A stretch of 64,000 bases of DNA from positions 116,761,842 to 116,825,841 of the forward strand of contig OX235270.1 in the NCBI GenBank assembly GCA_944472135.2, read 5' to 3'. Positions within the stretch are counted from its first letter, which is position 1. Each line of letters starts with the position of its first letter. The DNA comes from Trichobilharzia regenti (Eukaryota; Platyhelminthes; Trematoda; Strigeidida; Schistosomatidae). Both the position numbers and the translations under genes were made by a program. Below are positions 55,654 to 64,000 of the stretch, piece by piece. The notes beneath the pieces are model-generated. The model was not told where the DNA came from and ran no database searches. It saw only the letters and a list, made by a program, of their open reading frames with translations.

Positions 55654-58600
55654 ACGTCTCCTTAATAAAGGCTGTTTCTCAGAAGCGCTGGCTTGTGATT
55701 TCACATCATCATCATCATGATGGTCGTCATCAGTAAGCTGAGAAGGATCTCACCAATGACAAAATACAATACTGCTTGTATATCAGAATATTAAGGCGTG
55801 ATGGTGACAACTTGCATGTGAAATGGAAGTAACAAGCGCGTGTGGAAGTAGTGAGGAGCTGTTGAATCAGTAGTCTAGTCTTCGAAATCCATATATAAGA
55901 GCAGTAATCATTGAGTCTCTTGACATTAGGACTGCATTTGACTCGTTCGAAACAACCTCCCTTCGAAATGACTGTCAACGAGCAGTCTCCATGTGAGGTT
56001 TATTAACATCTCTAACATCCAATACAAAATCACCGAAGACAGAGTAGGGGAAAGGATTGACGACGTCGCCATTCCTCCTCAACTCCTCTTCTATCGCTGG
56101 AACTGTGAAGAATGCAGATCTGGTAGCTGAAAAAGACCATTCAACCTTCACCATGTACACGATATCTCCTCACTGTGCAATAAAATACAAGCTAACCAAA
56201 TCGAAATGAATCATCAACAGTACTCATGTGCTTCACACCGTCGAAATCCAAAGTACTTTTCCAATCAATCTAATTTAGCAGTCACTCTTGCAAACCAACT
56301 CTCCAACGTAATCGAGTTGGTGGTCAAAGTGTCATTAAGTCAGAAGGGATGAAACGCTCACTATCGAATATGGAAACTCAGAGAACGTCAGACAATTGTC
56401 ATTGTCAACGTGAGCTACAAATCTTCTCTACTATCTCGTACGTATTGCAAGCTTGATAGACACTTGGAAAGAAGTGTGTTAAACCACACAATTTATGTAC
56501 TACGTTTGAAGGACACAGAAGAGGCCAGTGAATGCTTGTAATAACTTCTCGGTCTATCAGCTCGAAAGGTGCCTTCTATGCGTGTTTACCCACTGACTTC
56601 TGGCGTCATTATCTCTCTTACCTGATGTCAGTGTCGCACAGAGCTCTAAATTCGGGGCTTCACCACTTGAGTACATAGCTATCAACACGCCTTCAACCTA
56701 GGAATCTAGAATAGAGGAATTAAGTCTATCGACAATGTGCAGTGTACCACAATCATCAGCCTCACGACTAAGTATTACACCATGGTAGAATAGAGGCTAG
56801 TAGCTGATACTGCACCACCTAAGATAACGTCTCCTTAATAAAGGCTGTTTCTCAGAAGCGCTGGCTTGTGATTTCACATCATCATCATGATCATGATGGT
56901 CGTCATCAGTAAGCTGAGAAGGATCTCACCAATGACAAAATACAATACTGCTTGTATATCAGAATATTAAGGCGTGATGGTGACAACTTGCATGTGAAAT
57001 GGAAGTAACAAGCGCGTGTGGAAGTAGTGAGGAGCTGTTGAATCAGTAGTCTAGTCTTCGAAATCCATATATAAGAGCAGTAATCATTGAGTCTCTTGAC
57101 ATTAGGACTGCATTTGACTCGTTCGAAACAACCTCCCTTCGAAATGACTGTCAACGAGCAGTCTCCATGTGAGGTTTATTAACATCTCTAACATCCAATA
57201 CAAAATCACCGAAGACAGAGTAGGGGAAAGGATTGACGACGTCGCCATTCCTCCTCAACTCCTCTTCTATCGCTGGAACTGTGAAGAATGCAGATCTGGT
57301 AGCTGAAAAAGACCATTCAACCTTCACCATGTACACGATATCTCCTCACTGTGCAATAAAATACAAGCTAACCAAATCGAAATGAATCATCAACAGTACT
57401 CATGTGCTTCACACCGTCGAAATCCAAAGTACTTTTCCAATCAATCTAATTTAGCAGTCACTCTTGCAAACCAACTCTCCAACGTAATCGAGTTGGTGGT
57501 CAAAGTGTCATTAAGTCAGAAGGGATGAAACGCTCACTATCGAATATGGAAACTCAGAGAACGTCAGACAATTGTCATTGTCAACGTGAGCTACAAATCT
57601 TCTCTACTATCTCGTACGTATTGCAAGCTTGATAGACACTTGGAAAGAAGTGTGTTAAACCACACAATTTATGTACTACGTTTGAAGGACACAGAAGAGG
57701 CCAGTGAATGCTTGTAATAACTTCTCGGTCTATCAGCTCGAAAGGTGCCTTCTATGCGTGTTTACCCACTGACTTCTGGCGTCATTATCTCTCTTACCTG
57801 ATGTCAGTGTCGCACAGAGCTCTAAATTCGGGGCTTCACCACTTGAGTACATAGCTATCAACACGCCTTCAACCTAGGAATCTAGAATAGAGGAATTAAG
57901 TCTATCGACAATGTGCAGTGTACCACAATCATCAGCCTCACGACTAAGTATTACACCATGGTAGAATAGAGGCTAGTAGCTGACACTGCACCACCTAAGA
58001 TAACGTCTCCTTAATAAAGGCTGTTTCTCAGAAGCGCTGGCTTGTGATTTCACATCATCATCATCATCATGATGGTCGTCATCAGTAAGCTGAGAAGGAT
58101 CTCACCAATGACAAAATACAATACTGCTTGTATATCAGAATATTAAGGCGTGATGGTGACAACTTGCATGTGAAATGGAAGTAACAAGCGCGTGTGGAAG
58201 TAGTGAGGAGCTGTTGAATCAGTAGTCTAGTCTTCGAAATCCATATATAAGAGCAGTAATCATTGAGTCTCTTGACATTAGGACTGCATTTGACTCGTTC
58301 GAAACAACCTCCCTTCGAAATGACTGTCAACGAGCAGTCTCCATGTGAGGTTTATTAACATCTCTAACATCCAATACAAAATCACCGAAGACAGAGTAGG
58401 GGAAAGGATTGACGACGTCGCCATTCCTCCTCAACTCCTCTTCTATCGCTGGAACTGTGAAGAATGCAGATCTGGTAGCTGAAAAAGACCATTCAACCTT
58501 CACCATGTACACGATATCTCCTCACTGTGCAATAAAATACAAGCTAACCAAATCGAAATGAATCATCAACAGTACTCATGTGCTTCACACCGTCGAAATC

Positions 58601-61600
58601 CAAAGTACTTTTCCAATCAATCTAATTTAGCAGTCACTCTTGCAAACCAACTCTCCAACGTAATCGAGTTGGTGGTCAAAGTGTCATTAAGTCAGAAGGG
58701 ATGAAACGCTCACTATCGAATATGGAAACTCAGAGAACGTCAGACAATTGTCATTGTCAACGTGAGCTACAAATCTTCTCTACTATCTCGTACGTATTGC
58801 AAGCTTGATAGACACTTGGAAAGAAGTGTGTTAAACCACACAATTTATGTACTACGTTTGAAGGACACAGAAGAGGCCAGTGAATGCTTGTAATAACTTC
58901 TCGGTCTATCAGCTCGAAAGGTGCCTTCTATGCGTGTTTACCCACTGACTTCTGGCGTCATTATCTCTCTTACCTGATGTCAGTGTCGCACAGAGCTCTA
59001 AATTCGGGGCTTCACCACTTGAGTACATAGCTATCAACACGCCTTCAACCTAGGAATCTAGAATAGAGGAATTAAGTCTATCGACAATGTGCAGTGTACC
59101 ACAATCATCAGCCTCACGACTAAGTATTACACCATGGTAGAATAGAGGCTAGTAGCTGATACTGCACCACCTAAGATAACGTCTCCTTAATAAAGGCTGT
59201 TTCTCAGAAGCGCTGGCTTGTGATTTCACATCATCATCATCATCATGATGGTCGTCATCAGTAAGCTGAGAAGGATCTCACCAATGACAAAATACAATAC
59301 TGCTTGTATATCAGAATATTAAGGCGTGATGGTGACAACTTGCATGTGAAATGGAAGTAACAAGCGCGTGTGGAAGTAGTGAGGAGCTGTTGAATCAGTA
59401 GTCTAGTCTTCGAAATCCATATATAAGAGCAGTAATCATTGAGTCTCTTGACATTAGGACTGCATTTGACTCGTTCGAAACAACCTCCCTTCGAAATGAC
59501 TGTCAACGAGCAGTCTCCATGTGAGGTTTATTAACATCTCTAACATCCAATACAAAATCACCGAAGACAGAGTAGGGGAAAGGATTGACGACGTCGCCAT
59601 TCCTCCTCAACTCCTCTTCTATCGCTGGAACTGTGAAGAATGCAGATCTGGTAGCTGAAAAAGACCATTCAACCTTCACCATGTACACGATATCTCCTCA
59701 CTGTGCAATAAAATACAAGCTAACCAAATCGAAATGAATCATCAACAGTACTCATGTGCTTCACACCGTCGAAATCCAAAGTACTTTTCCAATCAATCTA
59801 ATTTAGCAGTCACTCTTGCAAACCAACTCTCCAACGTAATCGAGTTGGTGGTCAAAGTGTCATTAAGTCAGAAGGGATGAAACGCTCACTATCGAATATG
59901 GAAACTCAGAGAACGTCAGACAATTGTCATTGTCAACGTGAGCTACAAATCTTCTCTACTATCTCGTACGTATTGCAAGCTTGATAGACACTTGGAAAGA
60001 AGTGTGTTAAACCACACAATTTATGTACTACGTTTGAAGGACACAGAAGAGGCCAGTGAATGCTTGTAATAACTTCTCGGTCTATCAGCTCGAAAGGTGC
60101 CTTCTATGCGTGTTTACCCACTGACTTCTGGCGTCATTATCTCTCTTACCTGATGTCAGTGTCGCACAGAGCTCTAAATTCGGGGCTTCACCACTTGAGT
60201 ACATAGCTATCAACACGCCTTCAACCTAGGAATCTAGAATAGAGGAATTAAGTCTATCGACAATGTGCAGTGTACCACAATCATCAGCCTCACGACTAAG
60301 TATTACACCATGGTAGAATAGAGGCTAGTAGCTGACACTGCACCACCTAAGATAACGTCTCCTTAATAAAGGCTGTTTCTCAGAAGCGCTGGCTTGTGAT
60401 TTCACATCATCATCATCATCATCATGATGGTCGTCATCAGTAAGCTGAGAAGGATCTCACCAATGACAAAATACAATACTGCTTGTATATCAGAATATTA
60501 AGGCGTGATGGTGACAACTTGCATGTGAAATGGAAGTAACAAGCGCGTGTGGAAGTAGTGAGGAGCTGTTGAATCAGTAGTCTAGTCTTCGAAATCCATA
60601 TATAAGAGCAGTAATCATTGAGTCTCTTGACATTAGGACTGCATTTGACTCGTTCGAAACAACCTCCCTTCGAAATGACTGTCAACGAGCAGTCTCCATG
60701 TGAGGTTTATTAACATCTCTAACATCCAATACAAAATCACCGAAGACAGAGTAGGGGAAAGGATTGACGACGTCGCCATTCCTCCTCAACTCCTCTTCTA
60801 TCGCTGGAACTGTGAAGAATGCAGATCTGGTAGCTGAAAAAGACCATTCAACCTTCACCATGTACACGATATCTCCTCACTGTGCAATAAAATACAAGCT
60901 AACCAAATCGAAATGAATCATCAACAGTACTCATGTGCTTCACACCGTCGAAATCCAAAGTACTTTTCCAATCAATCTAATTTAGCAGTCACTCTTGCAA
61001 ACCAACTCTCCAACGTAATCGAGTTGGTGGTCAAAGTGTCATTAAGTCAGAAGGGATGAAACGCTCACTATCGAATATGGAAACTCAGAGAACGTCAGAC
61101 AATTGTCATTGTCAACGTGAGCTACAAATCTTCTCTACTATCTCGTACGTATTGCAAGCTTGATAGACACTTGGAAAGAAGTGTGTTAAACCACACAATT
61201 TATGTACTACGTTTGAAGGACACAGAAGAGGCCAGTGAATGCTTGTAATAACTTCTCGGTCTATCAGCTCGAAAGGTGCCTTCTATGCGTGTTTACCCAC
61301 TGACTTCTGGCGTCATTATCTCTCTTACCTGATGTCAGTGTCGCACAGAGCTCTAAATTCGGGGCTTCACCACTTGAGTACATAGCTATCAACACGCCTT
61401 CAACCTAGGAATCTAGAATAGAGGAATTAAGTCTATCGACAATGTGCAGTGTACCACAATCATCAGCCTCACGACTAAGTATTACACCATGGTAGAATAG
61501 AGGCTAGTAGCTGACACTGCACCACCTAAGATAACGTCTCCTTAATAAAGGCTGTTTCTCAGAAGCGCTGGCTTGTGATTTCACATCATCATCATCATCA

Positions 61601-64000
61601 TCATGATGGTCGTCATCAGTAAGGTGAGAAGGATCTCACCAATGACAAAATACAATACTGCTTGTATATCAGAATATTAAGGCGTGATGGTGACAACTTG
61701 CATGTGAAATGGAAGTAACAAGCGCGTGTGGAAGTAGTGAGGAGCTGTTGAGTCAGTAGTCTAGTCTTCGAAATCCATATATAAGAGCAGTAATCATTGA
61801 GTCTCTTGACATTAGGACTGCATTTGACTCGTTCGAAACAACCTCCCTTCGAAATGACTGTCAACGAGCAGTCTCCATGTGAGGTTTATTAACATCTCTA
61901 ACATCCAATACAAAATCACCGAAGACAGAGTAGGGGAAAGGATTGACGACGTCGCCATTCCTCCTCAACTCCTCTTCTATCGCTGGAACTGTGAAGAATG
62001 CAGATCTGGTAGCTGAAAAAGACCATTCAACCTTCACCATGTACACGATATCTCCTCACTGTGCAATAAAATACAAGCTAACCAAATCGAAATGAATCAT
62101 CAACAGTACTCATGTGCTTCACACCGTCGAAATCCAAAGTACTTTTCCAATCAATCTAATTTAGCAGTCACTCTTGCAAACCAACTCTCCAACGTAATCG
62201 AGTTGGTGGTCAAAGTGTCATTAAGTCAGAAGGGATGAAACGCTCACTATCGAATATGGAAACTCAGAGAACGTCAGACAATTGTCATTGTCAACGTGAG
62301 CTACAAATCTTCTCTACTATCTCGTACGTATTGCAAGCTTGATAGACACTTGGAAAGAAGTGTGTTAAACCACACAATTTATGTACTACGTTTGAAGGAC
62401 ACAGAAGAGGCCAGTGAATGCTTGTAATAACTTCTCGGTCTATCAGCTCGAAAGGTGCCTTCTATGCGTGTTTACCCACTGACTTCTGGCGTCATTATCT
62501 CTCTTACCTGATGTCAGTGTCGCACAGAGCTCTAAATTCGGGGCTTCACCACTTGAGTACATAGCTATCAACACGCCTTCAACCTAGGAATCTAGAATAG
62601 AGGAATTAAGTCTATCGACAATGTGCAGTGTACCACAATCATCAGCCTCACGACTAAGTATTACACCATGGTAGAATAGAGGCTAGTAGCTGACACTACA
62701 CCACCTAAGATAACGTCTCCTTAATAAAGGCTGTTTCTCAGAAGCGCTGGCTTGTGATTTCACATCATCATCATCATCATGATGTTCGTTTGCGGTGAGG
62801 TGAGAAGGATCTCACCAATGACAAAATACAATACTGCTTGTATATCAGAATATTAAGGCGTGATGGTGACAACTTGCATGTGAAATGGAAGTAACAAGCG
62901 CGTGTGGAAGTAGTGAGGAGCTGTTGAATCAGTAGTCTAGTCTTCGAAATCCATATATAAGAGCAGTAATCATTGAGTCTCTTGACATTAGGACTGCATT
63001 TGACTCGTTCGAAACAACCTCCCTTCGAAATGACTGTCAACGAGCAGTCTCCATGTGAGGTTTATTAACATCTCTAACATCCAATACAAAATCACCGAAG
63101 ACAGAGTAGGGGAAAGGATTGACGACGTCGCCATTCCTCCTCAACTCCTCTTCTATCGCTGGAACTGTGAAGAATGCAGATCTGGTAGCTGAAAAAGACC
63201 ATTCAACCTTCACCATGTACACGATATCTCCTCACTGTGCAATAAAATACAAGCTAACCAAATCGAAATGAATCATCAACAGTACTCATGTGCTTCACAC
63301 CGTCGAAATCCAAAGTACTTTTCCAATCAATCTAATTTAGCAGTCACTCTTGCAAACCAACTCTCCAACGTAATCGAGTTGGTGGTCAAAGTGTCATTAA
63401 GTCAGAAGGGATGAAACGCTCACTATCGAATATGGAAACTCAGAGAACGTCAGACAATTGTCATTGTCAACGTGAGCTACAAATCTTCTCTACTATCTCG
63501 TACGTATTGCAAGCTTGATAGACACTTGGAAAGAAGTGTGTTAAACCACACAATTTATGTACTACGTTTGAAGGACACAGAAGAGGCCAGTGAATGCTTG
63601 TAATAACTTCTCGGTCTATCAGCTCGAAAGGTGCCTTCTATGCGTGTTTACCCACTGACTTCTGGCGTCATTATCTCTCTTACCTGATGTCAGTGTCGCA
63701 CAGAGCTCTAAATTCGGGGCTTCACCACTTGAGTACATAGCTATCAACACGCCTTCAACCTAGGAATCTAGAATAGAGGAATTAAGTCTATCGACAATGT
63801 GCAGTGTACCACAATCATCAGCCTCACGACTAAGTATTACACCATGGTAGAATAGAGGCTAGTAGCTGACACTACACCACCTAAGATAACGTCTCCTTAA
63901 TAAAGGCTGTTTCTCAGAAGCGCTGGCTTGTGATTTCACATCATCATCATCATCATCATGATGGTCGTTATCAGTGAGGTGAGAAGGATCTCACCAATGA
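55654..64000. repeat. Satellite array 2, seven units plus a partial one
   Basis: The same satellite as array 1, in the same orientation. Unit starts are 55654, 56827, 58003, 59179, 60355, 61534, 62713 and 63889, with spacing 1173-1179. Early units carry GATGGTCGTCATCAGTAAGC after the microsatellite. The unit at 61534 is intermediate, and the one at 62713 has the array 1 form (GATGTTCGTTTGCGGTGAGG). All keep the TATATAAG box, AATAAA and the minus-strand 61-codon frame. The array continues past the window end. Confidence 0.95.

Noticed and set aside
55654..64000. CRISPR-like or rolling-circle array
   Set aside because: Units are ~1.18 kb and contiguous without spacers; this is ordinary satellite organisation.

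Overview
The window reads as a repeat-rich stretch of a blood-fluke (Schistosoma-type trematode) chromosome. The evidence is internal: tiny introns of about 35 nt at gene 5' ends, an SMalpha-type tRNA-derived repeat carrying a hammerhead-like core, CsRn1/Boudicca-like Gypsy elements, RTE-like and CR1/Jockey-like LINEs, a Penelope-like remnant, and long arrays of a ~1.18 kb satellite. I ran no searches; family names rest on motifs I could read.

Layout. 1-15.5 kb: a ~1,179-bp satellite array interrupted by two nearly identical Gypsy elements of one family, one truncated by the window edge (1-3203) and one complete with 480-bp LTRs (8423-13992). 15.7-20.5 kb: a second, unrelated Gypsy element with several in-frame stops. 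20.5-30.3 kb: a three-level nest, in which a minus-strand RTE-like LINE is split by a plus-strand CR1/Jockey-like LINE, itself split by a 3.5-kb terminal-inverted-repeat (TIR) element. 30.3-36.8 kb: decayed Gypsy, LINE, SINE and satellite fragments. 36.8-53.4 kb: host genes. A short terminal exon of an unidentified gene (36816-36892) is followed by a complete four-exon GEMIN5-like gene (41530-53353). Between them sits a head-to-tail dimer of a 2.25-kb TIR element flanked by a single 9-bp target duplication. 53.5-55.6 kb: LINE tails, SMalpha-type repeats and an LTR relic. 55.65-64 kb: a second array of the same satellite, running off the window.

Working together. The only confidently intact host gene is GEMIN5, a WD-repeat protein that recognises snRNAs for SMN-complex snRNP assembly. 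Removing the TIR dimer leaves only about 113 bp between the upstream stop codon and the GEMIN5 ATG, which suggests a tightly spaced, possibly co-transcribed pair. GEMIN5 introns 2 and 3 contain a 157-bp-arm hairpin and a 559-bp inverted repeat bracketing exon 3.

The most unusual signals are a textbook -1 frameshift site at the gag/pro junction of the full Gypsy element, the dimeric TIR element carrying a candidate spliced gene, the inverted repeats around GEMIN5 exon 3, and satellite units with a TATA-like box, an AATAAA and an antisense ORF in every copy.
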